Source: Cephalotus follicularis (taxonomy: Eukaryota; Streptophyta; Magnoliopsida; Oxalidales; Cephalotaceae). From it: a DNA stretch of 64,000 nt. Each line of letters begins with the position of its first letter. Positions within the stretch are counted from its first letter, which is position 1. Location of the stretch: NCBI GenBank assembly GCA_001972305.1, contig BDDD01000366.1, positions 156,702 through 220,701 of the forward strand, given 5' to 3'. Below, piece after piece: positions 35,204-46,472 of this stretch. The position numbers were made by a program, and so were the translations under genes. The notes beneath the pieces were generated by a model. It worked only from the letters and a program-made list of their open reading frames with translations. It had not been told where the DNA came from and did no database searches.

Positions 35204-35610
35204 CTGGTTAACTCCAATATATGATTGTGTATCTATTGGGCCCATCCATAGACAGTTATACCTAACTACATATCTATTGGGTTGATCCATTGACGGTTAG
35301 GAGACTTAGTTACGTATTTCTTGGGTTGATTCAAGATAGCTAAGTCATATCTAACTACGTATTCCTTGGATAGATCAAAGACAGTTAGATCACCGTCTAG
35401 TCGCGTATCTATTGGACTAATCAATAGACGACTAGATCATCTAACATATTATCTTTGAAGGACTTCCTTCCATGGGCTAGATGCGATATACCGATACCGA
35501 AGGTCGTAAATCTTTAAGGATTGTTTGATTGTATTCGTACACTTATACTGGACTATCTGATAGATGATTGGAAATGATTGACTGATTAGATTCTATTCTT
35601 ATACACCGTT
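35204..35610 (+). repeat. Loose repeats of about 50-60 bp before element E2
   Basis: At about 35229-35436 phrases such as GTATCTATTGGG(C/T)..ATCCAT and AGACAGTTAG recur four or five times with changes. The rest to 35610 is unmatched and non-coding. I cannot assign it to an element. Confidence 0.5.
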
Positions 35611-38199
35611 TGTTGTAGTAGGGGTATCCCTGCATGCCACGAGCTGGCTTTATGCTTGTATATATACTCTCTATTTATACAATATGAATTCTTCTTCGTG
35701 TTTATGTGCATATTTCTGTAGTTAATGGCAACCCACTACATGTATATCCCAACCCATCTTAAATGGATCTGTTGATTAACGTCGACTGAATACACATATA
35801 CTGCCATGTCGTAAGAGGGTTGGATCTCATGCTTGGGAGGTTATGAGAATGAGATCCTTACTCCCTTCTGACAGAACGTTCCAAGTCATAGCTTCACTTT
35901 CTTAGGGCAATTGATGAATCGTAAAGACTTGCCGTATTATGCTTGCCCTCTTGTGTGTGGGAGATGGACCATCTCATTGCCATTTGGGTTTACCCTAAAG
36001 CTGATGTGAGGTTCATGCTAAAGAGCATGAGACTGAATAGACGTACCATAGGAAATCTATTTTGAAAGTCATACCTATGTGAATAGGATTCCTATAGTCT
36101 CGGTAGTGTATAGTCTTTGGTGACTAGTAGATCATTCGCGAGCTACGTTGTGTCCTTCGACCTAAGCGGCTAACATGCGTTATGTTGTAACCTCTTGGCT
36201 TTGATTTTTGCATTCTCCAGCACTAGCCACGTGTTGGCAAGGTTTGTGTTTCGGCCTTGTGGGCTCTTCATTGAGATGTATGGGGGAGTGCGCAATAAGG
36301 GATCGTCACACCCGTATGAAGGGTGATCAGCTCTATATTATTTATGTCCGTTGTAGACTTAAAACCCTGATCAGGTATAGGCAGAGTGGAAATGGGATTT
36401 CAGGGGAGGTCTGCCGACAGTCTCAATGCGTACATGAATTTATAGTTATCGCGGCTTTACCTAGGGGTGACATTATTTCGAACCTTAGGTCGCGGTCGGA
36501 GCCAAGAATGACGTAGGATACATGACACATATGCCAATGACTGGATTAAAGTACCGATTTACCAGATATCGACTTATAGACATGGTTGACTCCATGGATC
36601 TGGGGGATGATTGGATATCATACCAGGGTCATTCTGATAGTCGGGGACTATTAGGGTGGTCGTACCAGAACTCCGGAATGTTCTGGGAAACTTATAGTCG
36701 TACTGGGGTCCAACCTAGCTTTCGGATCCCACATGGTTTTGGAATTAGTTAAAGTGTGTGGGACACATGTCATTTAGTGAGAAGATGACACCTAGGAGGT
36801 GTTAATTGGCCAGAGAATATCTATTTTGCTGGACTTTATTCATTTCTGAGGAAGTGAGATCAAGCAACACCATAAATAGATTATTCCGACTGAGGGATAT
36901 ATTGGTCATTTATGAATTATTGAGAATTCATGGAGAGAGAATGCTATTTGGGACATTAGGGCCGAACCCTAAAGCCTTTGAAAGGCTCATAATGGGCCAG
37001 CCCAAAGCTCATTTAGTTGCCTTATGTAACTTTGTTGGTTTTGGATGCTTGACTTTGTCAACTTACTTAGCCATTAAACAAAGTGAAACTTGCTCATGAA
37101 TATTCCTAAGTCTGGCCCTTTGTGTGTGAGAGTGTGTTGTCAATTTCTCATTGGATGTGAGGAATTAATCTTAGAGACATTTTGTTGTATCTTAGACATG
37201 CACACGGCAACACATTAAAAATGACTTAAATTATTCTTTTGTCTCACAAGTTTTCTTCACTTCTTGGAACACAGAAGGCCGAACTCTCTCTTTTCTCTCT
37301 TCTTCCCTTCTTCTCTGTGAGCTAGAGAAAACCATTAATGGTGTCTTAGAACTTACAAGTTCTTGAAGAGTGAAGCCAAGATATTGCTCCTCTCACCCTC
37401 GTTTACCTTTTAGTAGGTCGAGATCACCATACATCTCAACCTCCTTTGAGGATTTTTTCTAGGATAGAAATTCTAACCAAAGTCACTTCACAATACCTTC
37501 TTGCCACCCCCAAGGAAGACTTATTTGTGAAGATGATAAGCTTGGAACTCAAAGGAAGAGAACACACAAATTTGAAAGGTGTAAAGACTAAAGGTTATGC
37601 AACTTTTTCCGTTATCTTTTCTTCTATTGTTGAAGTGGTGTGTGTCTTGGTGCTAGGGCTTTGCCAAGCCTTAGAGTTTTCAGTATGTATATGTAGGTTG
37701 TTGTTTAGGGTTTTGGTCGAAACCCTAGCTCATTCTAAGTGGGGTTTAGGTTTTGAGTGGAGATAGATTTAGGGTTTATGTGGAACCCTAATCTTGTTTG
37801 GCATTATGGTCGAACCTAGGGTTGGTTTTCTGTAGCTCCACACAAACCCTAGCAGGTTTTTATGACATGTTATTGTGTTGTTAAAACCCTTAGGGTTAGG
37901 GTTTTAGGGTTAGGGTGTTGATGGAATTGGTTTAGGGTTATCTGTGCAACCCTAGTACCATTTTAGCATGTTGGCCGATTTAAGGTTTTAATAAACCTAT
38001 TCCACCCGCACTTTCCCTTGCTTGGATTCAACTTTGGGACATTTAATAGACCAACTAGTGATCCTTGGATGTCAATTGGGACATTTTATGGCATTGGTTA
38101 TAGGTGATTCCTTTGCCGGAATCAAAATTTTAAAATTACTCACCCTAAACCCTACTTGCTTGAAATGCATTTCTTCCGTTGCTTTCCCAATTTCCAACA
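35611..38199 (+). repeat. 5' LTR of copia element E2 (2589 bp)
   Basis: The start TGTTGTAGTAGGGGTATCC aligns with the 3' LTR start at 49353. The end TTTCCAACA at 38199 is followed by the PBS. The left flank is CCGTT. A telo-box cluster (TTTAGGG/AAACCCTA) lies at about 37700-37950. Small open frames here (for example 36208, 36806 and 37446) are not conserved in the other copies. Confidence 0.88.
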
Positions 38200-38201
38200 A
38201 G

Positions 38202-38213
38202 TGGTATTAGAGC
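38202..38213 (+). other. Primer-binding site of copia element E2
   Basis: TGGTATTAGAGC differs by one base (C to T) from the initiator Met tRNA complement. It lies two bases after the LTR end. Confidence 0.85.
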
Positions 38214-40323
38214 CTTTAATTAGCATTAATTGTTCCTTTATTAGATGTGTAGTGGCATGGCAAAGGAACTTCGTCCCTTGGCCAAAAATTGGACTCCAAA
38301 CCCTAAAGTGAACATGGAGAAATTGGTGAATTCAGGATAGTGGCATTCTGATTATTTTTCCTTGAATTGTTGTACTAGTGTGGTAGACTAGTTGTATGAA
38401 ATGTTAGATGATCCAAATATACCTACATTGGGTGTTTATAATGTTGAGGAACATTCAAACATCTGTGTGTAGGGTTTAGAATCACAAACTGACCTTAATT
38501 AGTCATTAAACGGGTGTTTAACGTGTTATATAAATTCTGTTTTTAAACAGCCGGAATGTGTTGATTTTCTGCATAGATTTTCTGCACTTGTTTGAGTGCA
38601 GTTTATCTGGCAGTGATCATAGTAGTTTGTTAGGTTGGTTACTGGCAATTTGAGTGCCGGAATGTTCTGCAAAGTGTCCGACATTGTGTGCTCTGAAACT
38701 TGCAGTTTCTGCACTCCTATTGACAATTTCCAATTTAATGAATTATATTATAATATGATTCCTGTAAGGTTCTGGTGAACTTTTAAATGCCTTTTCAGCG
38801 TAGTTTTCGTGCAGTTACTGGCTGGGAATTAATATTAATGGGATAGGCACAGACCGAGGCGGTTTAGACAACGATTTAAATACACTACCACATTCTAAGT
38901 GCAATAAAATAATACATTATATTTATTAAATAAAATGAATATTTTTGTATTCTTATTGCATTATTTTCACTTTTAATTTGTGGTGGAACCACGAATTGAA
39001 CGTAGTTGGATACTACGTATGGGTACACTAGATTTTAATTTATCTGGTGGGAGTCGGTTTGCATGTTGGACTTAATTACCAAAATGCCCCTAAGCATTTA
39101 ATATGTTGCGTGTTTAATCATTAAATATTATGTGAATATTTTTTTGAATTTCTTCTGCATGCTGATAGACTAGGAACTAGACCTAGCTTTCGGCTTTTCT
39201 TACGTGGATGAAATTTAATTGCTTTATTGCTATGGTTCATCATTTGGTCTGTTATAAGGCAGCCTGCATACGCCATAATTTTTCTTGTTCATTGTTTTTT
39301 AGTGCAAAATTCACTTCTTCCACTATTATTGTATTCTTATTTTTTATAGATACTAGGGTTGTATTTATTTTTAATTTGAGTACAATGGAGCGTGAAGAGG
39401 AGATCAAGAAAGATGCAAGACCAATTGAAGACCACGTATGCATGGTGAAATGTGTAATAAAGTAGATATTAAATTTTATTATCACCTAAGAGACCGGGTG
39501 GTCACGTTTGGCACACGTGGTCACTAAGATAGTTAAAAGTCCCTAGTCAGGACACTTTTTAGGCTGCATGAGATGGATGAAATTTTATTTTTTCCAAACA
39601 AGTTCGAGCATAAATAAGTCGTTATCAAATGGATTTGACGATTAAAATTAATCTAATAACGGCTTTGGCTAATTAAATAAAATGAGACCTAAAATTCCTC
39701 CAATTGTAAATCATAAGTCCATAAGTGGTAGGGCACTAGGGTGTCCTGTCGTTGGCCTTCCACACCTTCATTTACTAGTATGGATATACTAGGGATAGCA
39801 CAGCTACAGCTGAGGTCCCCCGTATGACAATTTCTACTAAATTTCAGTGTGAGGTGAGCTGGAAGGAAATAACTAAGTTTTGGTGTTTTGACAAGTACAC
39901 TTGTGGATATCAAAACTGGTTCATTTCTTTGAGGGATCGTGGGTACGAACTTATACTAGGATCATACTGTTTGTCACGCTATAGCTGAGACTGTATAGGC
40001 CAGCAGACTGAATATTGTATCGGATCTTGCATTTCAAGGGCGAGGTCCTAACGGAAATATGACATTTATGTCTAACTATTTCGATATTATGGTTTCTCAT
40101 GCTACAACTGAGGCCATAATAGGTGGGATAGATTCTGATCCCCACTAGGAAGCGGGGCTCCCGAATTCCACATAGGAGGTGTGGGATACTATTAGAATAG
40201 TGGGAGGAGGCATAACTTCTAAAGACCAAGGGTTATGATAATAACATAAAATCGAATGATCTTCTAATTTACCTTCTTGTTTCTTCTTATAGGTTGCTAG
40301 ATAACATATTCTACGTACTCAAA
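38214..40323 (+). other. Untranslated leader and decayed sequence of E2
   Basis: There are about 2.1 kb without a supported gene. It is AT-rich in the middle (about 38880-39150). No repeat from elsewhere in the window was recognised. The leader is unusually long for a copia element, so an older unrecognised insertion may be hidden here. Confidence 0.45.
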
Positions 40324-41116
40324 TGGCAGACAACACTATAATATGACATGATTTATATTTTCTTAAGCTACAAAATCCACATTTTATTGAATGGTTGAGT
40401 TTTTTGCGCATGGTACTCATGAGCATGAGAATTTCTCATGTTATGACTGAAATACTCTCCACATTAGGAATCATTGCATCTGACCATCAAAAGGCCAGAG
40501 TGGCTCAATGGTGGGACGAAGATCATAGAGCCCGTCACATGGCGATTGTTGGCATGAGGCCAAATTGGCAATCATTATGCATGTCTTCACATACCTTACG
40601 TGCCATGTTAATACAGCTCGAGGAGTTGTTTGGCAAACAGTCGGGGACTGATAAGGTAGTTTTAGACCAAGCTGGGTCAAAACAGTCTGTGATACCTATT
40701 CCTTCTTCTAGAACAACCTCTAAAATAGGTGGATTGAGAGGATCCAGTTCCAAGGGCAAGACGCCTATAAGGAAGAAAGAAAAGGAACCATTACACGTTG
40801 TTGGGGATGCCATTCATAAGAGGATTAAACAGCTTACTAAGGAGAAAGCCTGCTTCTTTTGTGGGAAGCCAGGGCGCTGGAAGAGAAATTGCAAGCAATT
40901 ACTTGCTTCCGTTGCAGATGGTGCCTCGGGATCAGGTACCTTCATATTTTAATATTCCATCTAGCTTACAAAAGTAAGTTCAACTTGGGTATAGGACTCA
41001 GGTGTGAGACTAACACTTGTAACGCTTTACAGACGCTAAAAGGAGCTAGGCAGCTGGGAGCTGTTGATGCAATGGACCTACGGCATGAAGATCAGGGATC
41101 TATACAAGTGTTGTAG
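40324..41116 (+). pseudogene. Copia Gag and start of protease of E2 (broken)
   Basis: Gag reads from about 40395 to 40950, with a basic region and a CCHC knuckle CFFCGKPGRWKRNC. The usual His of the knuckle (GHWKR) is Arg, which should abolish zinc binding. After a stop at 40950 the copia protease region follows in other frames: a decayed active-site Asp region, then TCNALQTLKGARQLGAVDAM, matching the usual C-x-x-LQGLK-x-SRxLGxGEVDL stretch. Gag would package element RNA and protease would cut the polyprotein. Neither could work here. Confidence 0.8.
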
Positions 41117-42160
41117 GAAATTTTGATTTATATATATATATATATAGCCATGTGGATTTTGTATGTAGACTTAACCCTTGTAAATATTGTTAAGAACTTT
41201 CGTTCAAGACTTTAATTAGCATATCCAATGTATATTTTGTAAAGCTGGGAGCTTTTTGTTTATTACAAGTGGATATTGGGTATTATTTTCTGGTGACGTA
41301 TCAGTGGTCACTGAACAACTAGATAATGGGTTTAATGTCTTAAATACTAATCAAACAACAGCAGCAGCTATTGAGCGAGGAATTACTAATAAAAGACTAC
41401 GAGAGATATGATATAAACCATATGAGGGTTTTAACTACTTTGATACCTTCATCGGTGACTCGTCACGGTTCAGGTAAGTGTTTCGGGTGAAACACAAATC
41501 TGAATCCTTTGAGAGTGTTAAGGGATTTAGATATGAAGTAGACATGCAAACGGGTAAACACACCTAAACACTTAGGTGGGACCAGAGAGGGTAAATACCT
41601 GTTTACAGAATTCCGATATTATTTGAGAGATAATGGAATTCTCTCTTAATGGAAACCTCCCGGAAAACCATAATGTAATGATGTATCCAAACAGAGCTAT
41701 TGGACATTTGTGAATGTTGTCCAATCCATGATGTCTTTTATTCATCTTCCTATCTCTTTATGGGATTATACGTTGCAGCGGCAGCGTACATCCTAAACCG
41801 GATACCTATGAAATCTGTCCTCTCCATTTCTTACAAGGTATTGAAATAGAGGTAACCCAGCCTAAACAAAGAGGGTTAATGGTTGTCCAGCTTATGTAAG
41901 AAGGCTAAAACCTTCTAAGCTAGAGGCAAGATGAGACCGTTGCTGGTTTGTGAGATATCCTAAGAAGTACTTAGGATTTCATTTCAACCATCCTAGAGAA
42001 CAAATGGTATTTGTTTCGCATACTGCAACATTCCTATAGAGGGAATACCTATTTACAGGAAGCAGTGGGAGTAAGGTGTAACTAAGAGAGTTATCACCTG
42101 GTGATTACCCACAGCACGATAAGGAATTAGAGGTTGAACCCTCTAAAGACAACGTTGGGA
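41117..42160 (+). pseudogene. Integrase region of E2, heavily decayed
   Basis: Little can be read until about 41775-41830, where AAAYILNRIPMKSV appears. This is the conserved copia stretch at the end of the integrase core (usually TAAYILNRVPSKSV). Stops and shifts are frequent. Solo LTR K interrupts the polyprotein a little further on. Confidence 0.65.
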
Positions 42161-42165
42161 AAGGA

Positions 42166-44917
42166 TGTAACGACCCGTAGCTGCTTTGGGAGCCTAAGAG
42201 AAAAACTTTTTCTATGGAGTATAAATTTTTTTATGGGCTTTGGACTTAATTGAGTAGGAGAGAAAGGTTAAGTGTTGTTAAGTGTTATAAGCCCAAGTGT
42301 AAATCATGATTAGTGATAGTTAAGGGACTTAAGTGCAAAGCTTGTTGGGGAAGCTTCCTAATCCCAAGGCAAATGATGGCTTATGTTGGGAGTTATGGAG
42401 ATATATCTGGTGATGTGGTCTTTCTTTTCTTTAGTTTCAGCAGATAGAGAGAGTTTTAGAGTGAGAGAGAGAGCTCTAGTTATTCTTCTTCTTCTTCTTC
42501 GTTGACGAGCGGGAAGAGAACAACAGTCAAAGCTTTCCAAGCTTAGTGGAGAAGAAGCCAGACGCAGTAGCAGACGAGGAGATAGAGGAGAAGTTCTCGT
42601 CAGAGGAAGCCAGTAAGAACGCAGCCAAGAACTGTGAGTGGGACATCCTTTCTATGTTTCTGGTTGTTTATGATGTTCTTGACGATGTTCTTGATAACTC
42701 TTTCAGTTTTCATTCCAGTACAGTGAGAGCTTTCTAACGGGAATTTGTTTTCCCTTGCGTCTTTGTATGTTTCCCTTGACAGAAGGGAGAGAAAGAGAGT
42801 ATCACGAGCACTAGAGCTCAAGTTCTTCAAGTGAATTAGTCACTTTCCAGTAAGGTAACGCGTACGTGCTCAACCCAACTCCTCTCCCAACTATTGTCTA
42901 TGATGGGAAGTCGAGCGAGTCTGCCCCCGGGTTCCATACATGGATCTCCTTTACACTATTGTCTATGATGGTGTTTAGGGTGAGTGCAGCCGAGCACAAT
43001 GTACATAGCTCCAACCTCCTCGGTCTATTATTGTCTATGATAGGAAGCTGGGCGAGACTGTCCCCAGGTCCTACCTGGATCTCATTTACGCTATTGTCTA
43101 TGATGGTGTTTATGGTTTTAGTACAGCAGAGCTAAGTTGCCAGAGTAGAGATTAGAGCCTTTCAGTAAGTCTTCTAGAGGAGGACTTAGTCCTCGGCAGC
43201 AATGCCATTAGCCCAGATAAGTAAGAAAAGCAAGAATAGCAAGCACAGATGAGAACCATGGGTTCTCGGCAGTTACTTCCAAGCAGGCTTCGACTTAGAT
43301 CAGCTCAGCGCCACTATAAGTTGGCAACTATACTATGTAAACAGCAGGCTTCAGCCTAGATCAGCATAGAAAAGCCAGTTCCTAGCTTAGTTGTTCTCCT
43401 TGGGCGTTTAGCCGGGAAGGACCCCAGTTCTTTATCAGTTATCTTTCTTTTAATGAGTTGTATCTGAAGTTTTTTTTAGCTTTTTATGAACATTCTAGAA
43501 CCAGCTAAGCAAAGAAAGAGTAAGCTTTTCTTTCAAGTACTTTGAGCGTTTCTTTATTGTATGCCATGACATATGCATGTTTACAGTCCTTTTCCCCAGT
43601 TGGGATAGATATTCATGTTCATGGTAAGCTTTCTTTTAGCACATTCATTTATAAGAATGTACCAGAGGATATTTCGTTCTCATTCACTTAGTCAGTTGGA
43701 CTAATCCCCTCACAGACTGTTTTGCAGACCAGCCAGCAGGAGGAGACCCTCCAGCCCAGCAGTAGATAGCTTAAAGAGGTAGTTTTTGAGCTCAACGCCA
43801 GGGAACGTCAGCTCGGGCGTTTAGCTTGCATAGCATGGGGCATACTTTGAGTTCTGTTACCCTTCTTTTGTAGTATAGTAGCTGAGAGTTTTATTTATTT
43901 AAAGATACGATGTCCTTTTTCTGCCAGAGAAGGCATGTTTCTATGCCAAGGATGATATATGTAATATGTTTATGCTTTCGAGATATGATATGAATGTTTT
44001 GAGTTCATAGATGTGTTTATCATGTGTTTTTATCAGCTTTTCATGGTTTGAGTTTTGTGATCCCAGGCCTGGCAGGGGAGCTAGAGAGTCCCCGAGCTTG
44101 TATAGTGGAGACGAGCTTAGCGGAGGAGTATGGATAAGGCTAAGGTGGTTACTTTAAGTTCTTGGAGTTTTCCCCATGGAGGTAGGTTGTCCTCGGGTAG
44201 GGATGCTTTTGATGTCTGACCCCGAGAAGGAGTCCTTGGGTAGATGCCAAGGAAGGCTTGTTAGAAGAAGTCCCAGGACGGGCATAAGTTTTGATGTTAA
44301 TGTTTAAGTTATGCTGTGCGTTTTGTTAGTTGTGTTGTTGAGTTGAGCAGGGTAGTACGCCAGGGGACAACGTTTGTGTGCGTGGTCTGCTAAGGGAGTT
44401 TTAGTGAGCACGTGAGGCGTGCGTGGGTTTCTCCCCAGGAGCTTATGTTGTTTTCTCCCCAGGGCGCTAGTTTTGCGCAGCGTTTTGGACTTGGTCTAAG
44501 AGTGTTTTATCCTGGGAAGGAGAAAGACCCGAGGACAAGGTGTGTTCCTGGGCATGTTGGTTTAGTGTGCTCGTGAGTTACATGTGTGTGCTCTCCTCGG
44601 GCATGCTTTGCGTGTTATGTTAAGTCCATCTGAGGAGCACGTGGGGCTTAAGTAATGCGAAGCATTTTGGAGTCTTGGTTAAGTGAAGCTTTGGGCTTTA
44701 GTGATACAGCGAGTTTGGAGTTTGGGTTTTAGGTAGCGCTGGGCATAAGCAGGTGTGGTGTTGGATCCCCTACCCTGGTTGCCCAGTTAGCTGAGCGCCC
44801 AGCCTAGCCCAGGCTTTCTCCTCGGGCAGTTTTAGCTTAAGTGGGTTGTTGGCAAGAGGTGTGCCATCCCCGATCAGGGCACATGTCCCATAGAGTTAGA
44901 GGGAACGGGTCCTGACA
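42166..44917 (+). mobile_element. Solo LTR K in copia element E2 (2752 bp, TSD AAGGA)
   Basis: It begins TGTAACGACCCGTAG and ends ACGGGTCCTGACA. AAGGA flanks it at 42161-42165 and 44918-44922. It is the same family as solo LTR H (opposite orientation). It contains CTCGGGCA-rich stretches and a CACTATTGTCTATGATGG phrase repeated at about 42888-43110. No gene is present. Confidence 0.92.
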
Positions 44918-44922
44918 AAGGA

Positions 44923-46467
44923 TCCCAACCTGAGAAAGAGTCTCAGTAAGGCACTCCTCATGAGAGGAGATCAGGCAAGGTTTCAACAGTGCCTGAGAAA
45001 TATGGTTTTCTCATGAAAGGCAATGATAAACCTAAAGTTATCGATGATGACAAGCCTGTCAGCTACAAGGAAACAATGAAAAGCACCGATTCCAGGGCAT
45101 GGCTGGGAGTCATGAAATCCAAAATGGACACCATATACACCAACCTAGTATGGAACTTGGTTAATGTTCCCATGGGTGAGTTGCCCATTGGTTACATATA
45201 TATCTTCAAAAAGGAAGATAGGCGTTAATGGAATTGGTTGAAACCTTTAAAGCGCAATAGATTATGAAAGGGTATAGACTAAGACAAGAGGTTGACTATA
45301 CCGAAACTTTCTCTTTAATCGCAATGCTTAAGTCCATATGGATACTGCTTGCTATTGACACTCATTATGAGAATAACTAGTGACATATGGATGTCGACAT
45401 GGCCATCGTTGAAGAACTATCTTGAAGAGGACATTCAAATGTTCAAAACCCGGGGCGTTTACATCCAAGGAGCATTAGCATAGAGAGTGCAAGCTCCTAA
45501 GGTCTGTCCTTATGACCTTAAGCAAGCATCCCGTAGCTGAAATATTCGTTTTTGATTTCATCAAAATGGTGCTATGCCTTATGTCTACCGGAAAGAGGAT
45601 ATCCCAGGTATCACTTTCTTGGTACTGTATATGGACAACATACTACTAATTGGTAATGATGTAGGCGTGTTATAGTACAATTAACCAAGAACTTCTTCAA
45701 ACGGATTTGGGAGAGACTTCCTACATTTTGGGAATAAAGATCTAAAGAGATAGATCAAGTAGGTTGTCTGCTGAAAGAACTATGATCTTTTGAATTCCAT
45801 GTATGACTTACTGCCCATTAGCCAAGGAATTCATCTTTCCAAGAGGATGTCTTCACAGACTTCTGAGGAGGGTGTTGCATGAGTGGGCTACCTTTTACTT
45901 TGGCTATAGGATGCATCATGCTATACCATACTTTATACTAGGCCTGACATTACATAAGCCTAAGGGTCTAGGTAGTCGATTATCAGTCCAATCCTTGTGA
46001 GAAGCACTGGGAAATTATCAAAGAGATCTGAGACAGACTCAGGATTTCTTCTCAACATATGGAGAAGATAGTGAATTGAAATTTAAGAGTTGTTTTGACT
46101 CTAGTTTCATATGTGATCTGGATGATCACAAGATCATATCAGGATATGTACTTGTCCTAAACAAAGGTGTTGCGTGAGTTGGACGAGTCTATAACAGTGG
46201 GGTACTGTTGACTCAACCATGGAATAAGAGTATGTTGTAACCTTTAATACCGAAAAATATGTTGTTTGGTAGCAGAAGTTCAATGCGGAACTTTATGTAG
46301 ATCCATCCATTGTTCATCCAGTTGTGGTGTACAGTGACAACGATGGGGGGCCTTTGCACAGGCTATGGAACCCAGGTCCCATTACCGCTCTAGACTTATA
46401 AAGCTACGATATCATTAGATTATATGATTAATTAGATCATATAAGAGGAAACATTATTTAAGAGATA
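44923..46467 (+). pseudogene. Copia reverse transcriptase and RNase H of E2 (broken)
   Basis: The RT start is clear at 45050-45220 (KPVSYKETMKSTDSRAWLGV, then VWNLVNVPMGELPIGY). The catalytic box near 45614-45660 reads FLVLYMDNILLIGND, where a working copia enzyme has YVDD. The second Asp is Asn, so polymerase activity is lost. RNase H remains at about 46066-46400, including YSDNDGG (usually YCDNSGA) and a decayed HYR-like end. Many shifts and stops occur. The lineage within copia is not assigned. Confidence 0.8.
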
Positions 46468-46472
46468 TTTGA

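Noticed and set aside
37446..37766. 106-codon open frame in the E2 5' LTR
   Set aside because: It lies in LTR sequence with telo-box repeats. The matching parts of the other E-type LTRs are missing or broken.
37885..37920. Interstitial telomere repeat
   Set aside because: Only two or three adjoining TTAGGG-type units. The rest are scattered on both strands within an LTR. Better described as a telo-box cluster.
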